A DNA stretch of 18,001 nt, taken from NCBI GenBank assembly GCA_900319655.1, contig ONPH01000018.1:1-18001 (forward strand). The letters are read 5' to 3'. This stretch comes from an uncultured Eubacteriales bacterium (GTDB taxonomy: Bacteria; Bacillota; Clostridia; Oscillospirales; Acutalibacteraceae). The position numbers were made by a program, and so were the translations under genes. Below the pieces are notes generated by a model, which worked only from the letters and a program-made list of their open reading frames with translations, did not search any database and was not told where the DNA came from. Positions 1 through 6,616 of this stretch are shown here, one piece after another. How positions within the stretch are numbered: position 1 is the stretch's first letter; the number at the start of each line of letters is the position of its first letter.

Positions 1-1611
1 ACCTGCTACTGTGTAGGTTGATGCAGCTACGGGCTCAGTTGTGGGCTCTTCTGTAGCAACGGGCTCGGTTGTGGGCTCTTCTGTAACTACGGGCTCTGTC
101 TCGGGAGCTGCAGTTGTATCAACAACTGTTGTCTCAACAACGGGCTCTGCTCCTTCGGCAGCGAGAGCAGAGTAGAGTGTTGAAGGATCTCCGCCTGTTA
201 CAAAGTCATAAGCTTCCTGCTGGAGACCGTTTACATTGTAGATGATGTAGTCTTCCTCAGTCTTGGGGTTAGTAAGTGAAGCAGCTGCAACCTTGCAGTT
301 AACAGTTGTCTCACCCTTAGCGCCGTCAACAACGTCGAATGTTGCTGTTGCAATAGGTACCAACTCGCCGTTCTTTCTGAGCTTAAGACCATCCCACTTA
401 GCGATAGCGAACATGATTCTGTTCTCACTGGTGATCGGGTTAACGTCACCAAGCTCACCTGCTACGGGGAACATCTGATTGTAGTTGTATTCCTCGATGT
501 CCTCATCATAGAAGCCGTTCTTGTCGGGATCGAATGTGAGGTATTCGGGATCGTAGAAAATACCAAACTGGATAGCCTGGAGCTGGAGTGCCTTGTCTAC
601 GTTCATGTAGTAGGTTACTGTTACTGTATCGGGAGTTTCAGCATAATGCTGTGAACTTTCTCCGAACAGGTTTGATGTAGCGTTTACAGTAAAGCCGTCA
701 CCTGCGGGAGCGGGCTGAGTAGCAGGAGCAGCTGTTGTCTCCTCTACGGGAGCTGTAGGCTCTGCAGGAGCAGATGTTGTAGGCTCTTCAACGGGTGCAG
801 TAACGTCAACTCTCATCTTAGCGCCTGACTTGGTATCGAAATCAAAGTTTCTGAGGTCAAGAGTAAGCTCTACAGTTGAGCCGTCTTCTTCAACCTCGAA
901 GAGGCAGTTCTTGCCGTTATAGAAAGCGTCGAGCTCTGTGTTAACGGGATAATGTTTCTCTTCTTCTGTACCAAAGTTGTATGCCCAGGGGTTGGATGTG
1001 GGGTTGCCTTCCTCGTCTACCGAGTTGATGGCAAACTTGATCTGGTAGTCATCGAAGGCATAGATGCCCTCCATTGTCATCTTCCAAACACCGGGGTTCT
1101 CAGGATCCTCAGTCAATGCGTTTGCGGGGTCGCAGGGATCCCAGGTTGAGCCATTGAGGTAAGTATCCTCACCGTTACCAACTGCAATTACGCTTTTAAC
1201 CACGAGGCCTTCATCCTGTGTAACGCCGTCGCCTGTAACTGTTACTTCCTGAGTATCAGGATTGAATGTTACGGTAACGTCGCAAGCAGTCTTAACATTG
1301 AACTGATAATTCTGCTGGGGATAGGATTCATCCCATGCGTGGTTTTTAACGACCTTGAGTTGGATTGCATCTGCCGGCTGTACATCGGTATATGTAATAA
1401 CATAATTACCTGATGCTTCGTCGAGGGTCATATCATTTGCTGCATTTGTGGCGGTCCATTCGGAGCCGTTAAAAATAGCAGCCGATGATCCTGCAACGGT
1501 ATATGTCACTGTCTCGTCGCCGTCTGCGGCAGCAACGCTGATTGCTGTGATAGAAACGGACGAAACAACGAGCATAATAGCAAGCAGAATGCTTAATGCT
1601 TTTTTGAACAT
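1..1611 (-). CDS. Secreted X25/cohesin-like starch-binding (amylosome-type) protein, 3'-truncated by window edge
   Basis: Seen: an open frame of 537 codons from ATG at 1611 to the left edge with no stop, so the C-terminus lies outside. AAGGAGGAG sits just upstream of the ATG. Residues 1-29 are a signal peptide (MFKKA, then a hydrophobic run ending in VAAA). Residues about 35-127 and 139-270 each resemble the X25 module of bacterial pullulanases (WTATNAANDMT and HAWDESYP; WDPCDPANALT and NPWAYNFG). A Pro/Thr/Glu-rich linker covers 271-306. Residues 307-470 look like a beta-sandwich similar to cohesins (FGIFYDPEYLTF; ELVPIATATFDV near the end). A second acidic PT linker at 488-530 leads into STYTVAG, which echoes VTYTVAG at 35-41, so a third X25 copy probably begins at the edge. 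Known: X25 modules bind starch, and R. bromii amylosome proteins combine X25 and cohesin modules. Inferred: a surface starch-binding or scaffold protein. The cohesin call is the least certain part; another Ig-like fold is possible. Confidence 0.75.
   Translation of the reverse strand, partial: MFKKALSILLAIMLVVSSVSITAISVAAADGDETVTYTVAGSSAAIFNGSEWTATNAANDMTLDEASGNYVITYTDVQPADAIQLKVVKNHAWDESYPQQNYQFNVKTACDVTVTFNPDTQEVTVTGDGVTQDEGLVVKSVIAVGNGEDTYLNGSTWDPCDPANALTEDPENPGVWKMTMEGIYAFDDYQIKFAINSVDEEGNPTSNPWAYNFGTEEEKHYPVNTELDAFYNGKNCLFEVEEDGSTVELTLDLRNFDFDTKSGAKMRVDVTAPVEEPTTSAPAEPTAPVEETTAAPATQPAPAGDGFTVNATSNLFGESSQHYAETPDTVTVTYYMNVDKALQLQAIQFGIFYDPEYLTFDPDKNGFYDEDIEEYNYNQMFPVAGELGDVNPITSENRIMFAIAKWDGLKLRKNGELVPIATATFDVVDGAKGETTVNCKVAAASLTNPKTEEDYIIYNVNGLQQEAYDFVTGGDPSTLYSALAAEGAEPVVETTVVDTTAAPETEPVVTEEPTTEPVATEEPTTEPVAASTYTVAG
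22..99 (-). repeat. Tandem repeat encoding an acidic PT-rich linker
   Basis: About two and a half copies of a 30-bp unit encode TEEPTTEPVA. It forms the linker before the presumed third X25 module of the surrounding gene. Such linkers are typical of modular extracellular glycan-binding proteins, and the near-identical copies make the length prone to slippage. Confidence 0.7.
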
Positions 1612-1653
1612 TTCTTCTCCTCCTTATGTAGTAATGCTTCTATAAGCAATAAT

Positions 1654-1683
1654 ATTATAATACAAACGACGTCCAAAAGTCAA
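1654..1683 (-). promoter_or_regulatory. Sigma-A promoter of the X25/cohesin-like gene
   Basis: On the minus strand TTGACT (1683-1678) is followed after 18 bp by a perfect TATAAT (1659-1654). It lies about 40 bp before the ATG at 1611, giving a short leader that contains the GGAGG site. The rest of the 246-bp gap to galE holds only the cre-like site and the galE terminator described separately. Confidence 0.75.
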
Positions 1684-1697
1684 TAAATTTTAGAAAT

Positions 1698-1711
1698 TGG
1701 AAACGGTTTTT
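1698..1711 (-). promoter_or_regulatory. Possible cre-like (LacI-family) operator
   Basis: TGGAAACGGTTTTT matches the CcpA cre consensus TGNAANCGNTNNCA at eight of ten fixed positions, missing the final CA. It lies about 15 bp upstream of the -35 box of the starch-binding protein gene. Carbon catabolite control of a starch gene would make sense, but one degenerate half proves little. Confidence 0.25.
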
Positions 1712-1777
1712 TTCACGATTTCGTATATTTTGTTTGATTTGCTCAATTATCGCGCTGAAATTTGTAGGAATACACAG

Positions 1778-1807
1778 AAAAAAGCGGCTTATTTTTAAAT
1801 AAGCCGC
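1778..1807 (-). terminator. Rho-independent terminator after galE
   Basis: On the minus strand an 11-bp perfect stem (GCGGCTTATTT pairing with AAATAAGCCGC) is followed directly by six T. It begins about 54 bp after the galE stop. It also separates galE from the promoter of the next gene. Confidence 0.9.
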
Positions 1808-1860
1808 GGTTTAACGTAATAATATTTACAAATAATTCACCAAAAAATGATAAAATCGTG

Positions 1861-2874
1861 TTACTTGTAACCGTTTATATTATGAGATTGCCAGTTCCAC
1901 GAGTCGTAACACATATCGTCAAGATTTTTTTCTGCCTTCCAGCCCAAAATCTTCTCAGCTTTATCCGCGTTGGCAAAGCATTCGGCAACGTCGCCTGCGC
2001 GTCTGGGTTTAATTACATAAGGAATTTTAACGCCGTTAACCTTTTCAAACGCCTTTACGATGTCGAGCACGCTGTAGCCTGTTCCCGTTCCGAGGTTGAA
2101 CACCTCGCAGCCGGTATTTACGGCGGCGTACTCAATAGCCTTAACATGTCCCTTTGCCAAATCGACAACGTGGATATAGTCGCGCACTCCTGTGCCGTCG
2201 TGAGTCGGGTAATCGTCACCGAATACGCCGAGCTGCTCAAGTCTGCCTGCGGCTACCTGTGTGATGTACGGCATAAGGTTGTTGGGAATTCCGTTTGGAT
2301 CCTCTCCGATTGTTCCGCTCTCGTGAGCGCCGATCGGATTGAAGTAGCGGAGAAGCACAACCGAAAAGTCGGGATTTGCGTGTGCGGTGTCGCTGAGAAT
2401 TTGCTCCATCATCAGCTTTGTCCAGCCGTATGGGTTGGTCGGACTGCCGGTGGGCATTGTCTCTACGAGCGGAACGGTCTTGGGAGTTCCGTAAACCGTA
2501 GCCGACGAGCTGAAAATGAAGTTATTGACCTTGTACTTGCTCATGGTTTCGAGCAGGGTAAGGGTTGAATCGATGTTGTTGCGGTAGTAGAGCATGGGAT
2601 TTTCGACGCTCTCACCGACCGCCTTAAGTCCTGCAAAGTGGATTACGGCGTCGATTTTGTTTTCAGAAAAGATTTTTTCTACCGCTTCTTTGTCGCAAAC
2701 ATCCGCCTCGTAAAGCGGAATTTGAGTATTTGTGAGCTTCTCAACCCTCTTAACAGCCTCGGGGCAGGAGTTTGAGAAGTTATCGGCAATTATTACGCTG
2801 TGTCCTGTATTGATAAGCTCGACGCAAGTATGGCTTCCGATATAGCCTGCGCCGCCTGCAAGTAATACGTTCAT
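1861..2874 (-). CDS. galE: UDP-glucose 4-epimerase
   Basis: The enzyme interconverts UDP-glucose and UDP-galactose in the cytoplasm using bound NAD (Leloir pathway, and supply of UDP-galactose for surface glycans). The 337-residue protein has the usual family length. The Rossmann NAD motif GGAGYIGSH is at residues 7-15. The short-chain dehydrogenase catalytic set is visible: SSSATVYG at 122-129 and YGWTK with Tyr149 and Lys153. RYFNPIGAHESG follows, as is typical of bacterial GalE. The ATG is preceded by AGGAAAGGA. The gene is 65 bp downstream of the prolyl isomerase gene on the same strand, with no terminator between them, so readthrough is likely; it ends in a strong terminator. No other galactose genes are in view. 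Confidence 0.95.
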   Translation of the reverse strand: MNVLLAGGAGYIGSHTCVELINTGHSVIIADNFSNSCPEAVKRVEKLTNTQIPLYEADVCDKEAVEKIFSENKIDAVIHFAGLKAVGESVENPMLYYRNNIDSTLTLLETMSKYKVNNFIFSSSATVYGTPKTVPLVETMPTGSPTNPYGWTKLMMEQILSDTAHANPDFSVVLLRYFNPIGAHESGTIGEDPNGIPNNLMPYITQVAAGRLEQLGVFGDDYPTHDGTGVRDYIHVVDLAKGHVKAIEYAAVNTGCEVFNLGTGTGYSVLDIVKAFEKVNGVKIPYVIKPRRAGDVAECFANADKAEKILGWKAEKNLDDMCYDSWNWQSHNINGYK

Positions 2875-2938
2875 TTTTTGTCCTTTCCTGTCATTTTAAA
2901 CTGTCTGAAAAATCCCTTTTTAAATAGTATACGGAATT

Positions 2939-3457
2939 TTACGCTTTTTCGGGGTCGGGATAGTCAACTCCGAAGGTTTCAGCCTCTGCCTTTACAATCA
3001 CCTGATCGTCAAGCGGTCTGTCCGAAAAGTCGGTATCGCACTCGGCAATCTCATTTACCGCGTCCATTCCCTCGATTACCTTGCCGAAGGCGGCATACTG
3101 GCCGTCGAGGTGAGGAGAGGTTTTGTGCATAATGAAGAACTGCGAGCCTGCGCTGTCGGGCATCATCGAACGAGCCATTGAGAGCACGCCTTCGGTGTGC
3201 TTGAGGTCGTTTTTGAAGCCGTTGGCAGAAAATTCGCCCTTAATCTGATATCCCGGACCGCCCATTCCGGTGCCTTCGGGACATCCGCCCTGAATCATAA
3301 AGCCGTAAATTACACGGTGAAAGGTAAGTCCGTCGTAAAAGCCGCTCTTGACAAGGCTTAAAAAGTTATTGACGGTGTTCGGGGCGATTTCGGGATAAAG
3401 CTCGGCTTTGATTTGCTTTCCGTTTTGAAGTGTGAATGTTACGATTGGATTTGACAT
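2939..3457 (-). CDS. Cyclophilin-type peptidyl-prolyl cis-trans isomerase
   Basis: A small cytoplasmic cyclophilin that catalyses cis-trans isomerisation of X-Pro bonds; there is no signal peptide. Core motifs are [13 protein letters not shown] (about residues 46-58), the GTGMGGPGY loop, SQFFI (about 105-109) and [11 protein letters not shown] (about 117-127). All main active-site elements (Arg and Phe of FHRVxxxFMIQGG, Gln of SQFFI, Phe of AAFG) are present. I prefer the ATG at 3457 over the upstream in-frame ATG at 3466. AAAAGG abuts the 3466 codon but stands about 8 bases before the 3457 codon, and MSNPIVTF is the usual kind of N-terminus. This gives 172 residues. It follows the DUF2752 gene by 13 bp and so is probably cotranscribed with it. 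Confidence 0.93.
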   Translation of the reverse strand: MSNPIVTFTLQNGKQIKAELYPEIAPNTVNNFLSLVKSGFYDGLTFHRVIYGFMIQGGCPEGTGMGGPGYQIKGEFSANGFKNDLKHTEGVLSMARSMMPDSAGSQFFIMHKTSPHLDGQYAAFGKVIEGMDAVNEIAECDTDFSDRPLDDQVIVKAEAETFGVDYPDPEKA

Positions 3458-3470
3458 TTTAATCATCCTT

Positions 3471-3902
3471 TTAATTATAGTTTATTCCGAGTCCTGCACG
3501 TGTGCCGACCGGCGCGATTTCGGGTATAAAGTTGCGGAGTACGGCATATGCAAGCCAAACTGCCAATAAAATATAGTAAAATTTAGCGTTGTGGATGAGC
3601 GGAAACCTGACGTTTTTTCCGAAAACTCTGAGCACGAGCTCTATGTACCACATAAGCGCGAGTATAATCGCCGCTATTATGACAGCGTTTTGGCGCAGGG
3701 ATAAGAGAATATCGCCGTGCAAAAGGGCAGTTGCGGCTCTTGTTGCTCCGCAGCCTGCGCAGTAAACATGGAAAATTGAAAGGAACGGGCACTGCCATAA
3801 TTCAAAATTTGATAAAATAAACACGGCAGCCGCGCCTAATACTGCCAACGATACGGCAGGAATAACAAACACCAATACCTTGTGATATGTTTTATAGTGC
3901 AA
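3471..3902 (-). CDS. DUF2752 family membrane protein
   Basis: A 143-residue protein with three or four hydrophobic segments (about 8-32, 69-92 and 105-124). The DUF2752 hallmark [19 protein letters not shown] at about 38-56 carries three Cys and the CGATRA box, followed by [15 protein letters not shown]. The family is widespread in Bacteroidetes and Clostridia, and I know of no established biochemical role; the conserved cysteines suggest metal binding or a redox site, which is inference. The start is a TTG at 3902: AAAGGGGTGA lies about 7 bases upstream and no in-frame ATG offers a better site. It sits between a repeat-tailed membrane protein and a prolyl isomerase, and the neighbours do not indicate a job. 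Confidence 0.85.
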   Translation of the reverse strand: MHYKTYHKVLVFVIPAVSLAVLGAAAVFILSNFELWQCPFLSIFHVYCAGCGATRAATALLHGDILLSLRQNAVIIAAIILALMWYIELVLRVFGKNVRFPLIHNAKFYYILLAVWLAYAVLRNFIPEIAPVGTRAGLGINYN

Positions 3903-3923
3903 CCCCTCACCCCTTTAATTAAA

Positions 3924-3948
3924 TCGGGCAGGGAACGCCCCTGCCCGA
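3924..3948 (-). terminator. GC-rich palindrome, possible weak terminator or REP-like element
   Basis: A perfect 10-bp stem (TCGGGCAGGG with CCCTGCCCGA) and a 5-base loop lie between the repeat-tailed gene and the DUF2752 gene. On the minus strand it is followed by TTTAATT rather than a clean T run, so termination would be leaky. It resembles the other GC-rich palindrome near 16711 in style. Confidence 0.5.
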
Positions 3949-3970
3949 CCTATTGACTATTTGCAAATTT

Positions 3971-4651
3971 TTAATAGTATATACGACCTGAGCGACCACT
4001 GCTCATAGCAGCAGAGCATCCAAAGATAATCGCGAAAATTGTTGCCAAAACTAAGCCGATAATACCAAAAACCAGGCCGAGTGTTGCAAAGGTGTTTTTG
4101 CCTGTGAACTTTTTCTTAGCCAGAATAGAGAAAACAATTGCGGCGATACCTGTGAGGAAACCGCCCCAACAACATGAAATCATTGAAACGATACCGCATA
4201 CAAACGAGATAATGCTGAATACCTTTGCAGGACCTGCGAGAACCTCGCCGTTATCGGGAGCATAGCCGCCGCCCATAGGCTGGGGCTGATAAGGCTGCTG
4301 TGAATAATCGGTGCCGTTTGCCTGATTGTACTGGTTAAACTGCTGTGCATAGTCATTCTGCTGATTATACTGCTGAGTGTAATCGGGCTGAATAGGCTGC
4401 TGATTGTACTGCTGAGTGTAATCAGGCTGAACAGGCTGCTGGTTGTACTGTTGATTGTAGTCAGGCTGAACAGGCTGCTGGTTGTACTGCTGATTGTAGT
4501 CAGGCTGAACAGGCTGCTGCTGATTATACTGTGCTGCGTAGTCAGGCTGCTCAGGCTGCTGCTGATTATACTGTGCGGCATAATCGGGCTGCTCAGGCTG
4601 CTGGGGATAGCCGTTAGGGTTGGGGTTCACATTATTATTGTTGTTATCCAT
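3971..4651 (-). CDS. DUF4190-like membrane protein with Gln/Tyr/Pro repeat N-terminus
   Basis: A 226-residue protein. Residues 1-17 are Asn/Pro-rich (MDNNNNNVNPNPNGYPQQ). Residues about 18-100 are six imperfect 13-14-residue repeats of the type QPDYNQQYNQQPV. A Gly/Pro spacer follows. Residues about 141-212 form two long hydrophobic segments separated by AKKKFTGKNTFATLG, the layout of DUF4190 proteins. The N-terminus has no signal peptide, so the repeat tail is probably cytoplasmic, with both ends on the inside. Low-complexity Q/N/Y tails of this sort are found on many Gram-positive DUF4190 and zinc-ribbon membrane proteins of unknown role. The ATG follows AAGGAGG by about 9 bases. Its own perfect-consensus promoter suggests high expression. 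Confidence 0.85.
   Translation of the reverse strand: MDNNNNNVNPNPNGYPQQPEQPDYAAQYNQQQPEQPDYAAQYNQQQPVQPDYNQQYNQQPVQPDYNQQYNQQPVQPDYTQQYNQQPIQPDYTQQYNQQNDYAQQFNQYNQANGTDYSQQPYQPQPMGGGYAPDNGEVLAGPAKVFSIISFVCGIVSMISCCWGGFLTGIAAIVFSILAKKKFTGKNTFATLGLVFGIIGLVLATIFAIIFGCSAAMSSGRSGRIYY
4361..4600 (-). repeat. 39-42-bp tandem repeat inside the DUF4190-like gene
   Basis: About six head-to-tail units of 39 or 42 bp encode QPDYxxQYNQQP(V/E/I). The two middle units are nearly identical at the DNA level; the outer ones differ in codons and in one inserted Gln. The unit is a multiple of three, so copy changes keep the frame open. Confidence 0.85.
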
Positions 4652-4683
4652 ATCAGGTAACCTCCTTGTTTTTTTACACGTTA

Positions 4684-4712
4684 ATTATACGCCATGGCGT
4701 TTATTTTGTCAA
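4684..4712 (-). promoter_or_regulatory. Perfect-consensus sigma-A promoter of the DUF4190-like gene
   Basis: TTGACA (4712-4707), exactly 17 bp, then TATAAT (4689-4684) on the minus strand, ending about 33 bp before the ATG at 4651. All twelve hexamer positions match consensus. It lies in the 88-bp gap after tsaD, where I see no terminator hairpin. Confidence 0.9.
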
Positions 4713-4724
4713 TAAATTTGGCGT
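4689..4724. promoter_or_regulatory. Palindrome in promoter spacer plus extra half-site (possible operator)
   Basis: ACGCCATGGCGT (4689-4700) is a perfect 12-bp palindrome in the spacer between the -35 and -10 boxes. A further TGGCGT half-site lies at 4719-4724, upstream of the -35. A repressor bound here would block a promoter that is otherwise maximal. The binding protein is unknown and the function is inferred. Confidence 0.4.
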
Positions 4725-4739
4725 ATTATTAATATTTTG

Positions 4740-5737
4740 TTATTCTATGCTCATTGTGGCATAAGCATTTAAATCCGTTCCTGCGGTGTTGCCGCTCAGG
4801 TACTCGTAATAAGCCTGAGAGCCGACCATTGCGGCGTTGTCTCCGCAAAGGCTTTTGTCGGGCATATAGAATTCATAGCCGCGGTTTTTGCATTCTTCTT
4901 CAAGAGTTTTGCGCAAAAGGCGGTTTGCCGATACTCCGCCTGCGATTACAAGCCGTTTTACGCCCAAATCCTCAGCCGCTTTTAAGAAGTTTGTAACAAG
5001 ACAGTCTACAACGGCGTATCTGAACGAGGCGCAGACGTCGGCTTTATTGAGCTCAATTCCCTTCTGGGCTGAGTTATGGAGCAGATTGATAACCGCAGTT
5101 TTCAGTCCCGAAAAGCTGAAATCGTACGGCGCGTCATTTACAACAGAAGCTTGAACGCGAGCGGATTGCCGTCCTCTGCGACCTTGTCAAGCTCGATTCC
5201 GCCGGGGTAGGGCATTCCCATTGTCCTTGCCGCCTTGTCAAAGGCTTCGCCTGCGGCGTCGTCGCGCGTTCTGCCGATAATTTTCATCTTGGTATAATCC
5301 TCTACCATAACTATGTGGCTGTGTCCGCCCGACACAACAAGGCAGAGAAACGGCGGCTTTAGTTCCAAATTAGAAATATAATTCGACGCTATGTGCGAAC
5401 GAAGGTGGTGGGTTGGGATTAAAGGCAGTCCTGTGGAAAGCGACAAGCCCTTGGCGAAGTTTACGCCGACGAGCAGTGCGCCGATTAGTCCCGGCGCGTA
5501 TGTAACCGCGAGAGCGTCGATTTCTTCAAGGGTAAGCTTTGCCTGCTCGAGCGCCTGAGTTACGACAGGAGTTATCGCCTCGGCATGACGGCGCGATGCT
5601 ATCTCGGGCACAACACCGCCGTACAGCCTGTGCTCCTCTACCTGTGAGGCGACTACCGAGGACAAGACGTTTCTGCCGTCCTCAACCACAGCCGCGGCAG
5701 TCTCGTCGCAGGATGATTCTATTGCTAAAATTCGCAT
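4740..5737 (-). pseudogene. tsaD: tRNA threonylcarbamoyladenosine transferase TsaD, interrupted by a one-base frameshift
   Basis: TsaD transfers threonylcarbamoyl to A37 of ANN-decoding tRNAs, giving t6A, with TsaB and TsaE. Seen: the start ([20 protein letters not shown] at 5737 after AAGGAAG) runs in frame to a stop at 5138. It includes [13 protein letters not shown], the metal-ligand pair His111/His115 in HHLRSH, SGGHSHI and [13 protein letters not shown]. The rest of the protein continues in another frame from about 5144 to the TAA at 4740: [18 protein letters not shown], then LVIAGGVSANRLLR and CGDNAAMVG. One missing base near 5144-5147 explains the break; restoring a C in CTTCTGTT gives [13 protein letters not shown]. 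The repaired gene encodes 332 residues, the normal length. Because tsaD is essential in most bacteria, a sequencing or assembly error is as likely as a true mutation. It is the last gene of the alr-polA-ywlE-rimI operon, 23 bp after rimI. Confidence 0.9.
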
Positions 5738-5760
5738 TGATATTCTTCCTTTTTTCTTTA

Positions 5761-6195
5761 TTAGAAGTATTTTGTCATCAAAACAGCGTTTTCCTCCGGG
5801 TCGCGGTAATAATTCTTCCTCTCGCCCACCTTGATAAAGCCGAAGTTTGAGTAAAGCGAGATTGCGGTTGCGTTGCTTTCGCGAACCTCCAAGGTTACAA
5901 ACGCAAAGCTGTTCTTTTTGCAGTGGGTGACAAGCTCGCGGATAAGCGCGGAGCCCACTCCCCTTCCCCTTTCGCTCTCGGTCACGGCGACGTTGAAGAT
6001 ATATCCCTCGTCGATAACCGCGCTCATACCGATGTAGCCGATTACTTCATCATTTTCGAGCGCCGCGATAAACACGGAATTCGGGTTATTCAGCTCCGAG
6101 AGCAGGCTTTCGCGCGACCAAGGGTGCGAAAAACACTCGTTTTCTATTTTGAGCACAGTTTCAAGGTGCTCCTCAGTCATTCTTTTCAGATTCAT
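5761..6195 (-). CDS. rimI: Ribosomal protein S18-alanine N-acetyltransferase
   Basis: A GNAT-fold enzyme of 144 residues that acetylates the N-terminal alanine of ribosomal protein S18 using acetyl-CoA. The acetyl-CoA binding loop is [10 protein letters not shown] (about 86-95), preceded by the strand [27 protein letters not shown] (about 114-129) is the RimI-type C-terminal signature, followed by [15 protein letters not shown]. The start at 6195 overlaps the end of the upstream phosphatase gene by 23 bp, so translation is probably coupled; the Shine-Dalgarno site is weak. The pairing rimI-tsaD is a classic neighbourhood. In many genomes tsaB is there too, but it is not in this window. Confidence 0.93.
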   Translation of the reverse strand: MNLKRMTEEHLETVLKIENECFSHPWSRESLLSELNNPNSVFIAALENDEVIGYIGMSAVIDEGYIFNVAVTESERGRGVGSALIRELVTHCKKNSFAFVTLEVRESNATAISLYSNFGFIKVGERKNYYRDPEENAVLMTKYF

Positions 6196-6616
6196 ATTCT
6201 TTTATTATTTCTTTTACAGAATTATAAATTTCATCCCTGCACGCTCTGTACACGTCGAGATTTCCGCCGAACGGGTCTGAGATATTCATAACCGTAATTT
6301 TTTCCTCGGGAATACTGCAAAAATTCCTGAGCATCATCGCGTGCTCGTCGGTCATACAGTAAAATCGCTCAAACTGGGCGATGTTGTAATTAAAAACAAA
6401 ATTCGCCTTCTTTTGGCTGAGGTCAATTCCGATTTCCTCGCACGCCTTTTGAGCGTTGAACGAAGCAGGAACGCCGTTTGCCGCCGCCATGCCGAAGCTG
6501 ACCGCGCCTACGTTCAAGCCCTTTTCGTCCGATAATTTATTAAAAATCGCCTCTGCCATCGGGCTGCGGCAGGTGTTGCCTGTGCAGACAAAGGCCACAT
6601 ATCTATCCTTTTGCAT
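6173..6616 (-). CDS. ywlE: Low-molecular-weight phosphatase, YwlE-like protein arginine phosphatase
   Basis: A 147-residue member of the LMW phosphatase fold. The P-loop CTGNTCRS (nucleophile Cys11, Arg17) is near the N-terminus and the general acid lies in SDPFGGNLDVYRACRDEI. Known: in YwlE of Bacillus the Thr in CTGNTCRS, in place of Ile in tyrosine phosphatases, gives selectivity for phosphoarginine, and DPFGG is also YwlE-like. Inferred: it reverses McsB-type arginine phosphorylation, but no mcsB is in the window. The ATG at 6616 overlaps the polA stop by 14 bp. A GTG at 6598 has a better-spaced AAAAGG and would give MAFVCTGN, closer to the family's usual N-terminus, so the start is open. 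A general tyrosine phosphatase is the alternative. Confidence 0.85.
   Translation of the reverse strand: MQKDRYVAFVCTGNTCRSPMAEAIFNKLSDEKGLNVGAVSFGMAAANGVPASFNAQKACEEIGIDLSQKKANFVFNYNIAQFERFYCMTDEHAMMLRNFCSIPEEKITVMNISDPFGGNLDVYRACRDEIYNSVKEIIKEYESEKND

Noticed and set aside
1858..2568. A 236-codon plus-strand open frame antisense to galE
   Set aside because: It lies within galE, whose motifs and ribosome binding site are clear; it has no Shine-Dalgarno site and no recognisable family. Codon bias of galE keeps the antisense frame open.
4180..4581. Ser/Thr/Ile-rich open frame shifted against the DUF4190-like gene
   Set aside because: It is a shadow of the tandem repeat, whose unit is a multiple of three and so keeps other frames open as well.
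4361..4600. CRISPR array suspected from regular 39-bp repeats
   Set aside because: The units abut with no spacers, are imperfect, and are translated in frame as a protein repeat.
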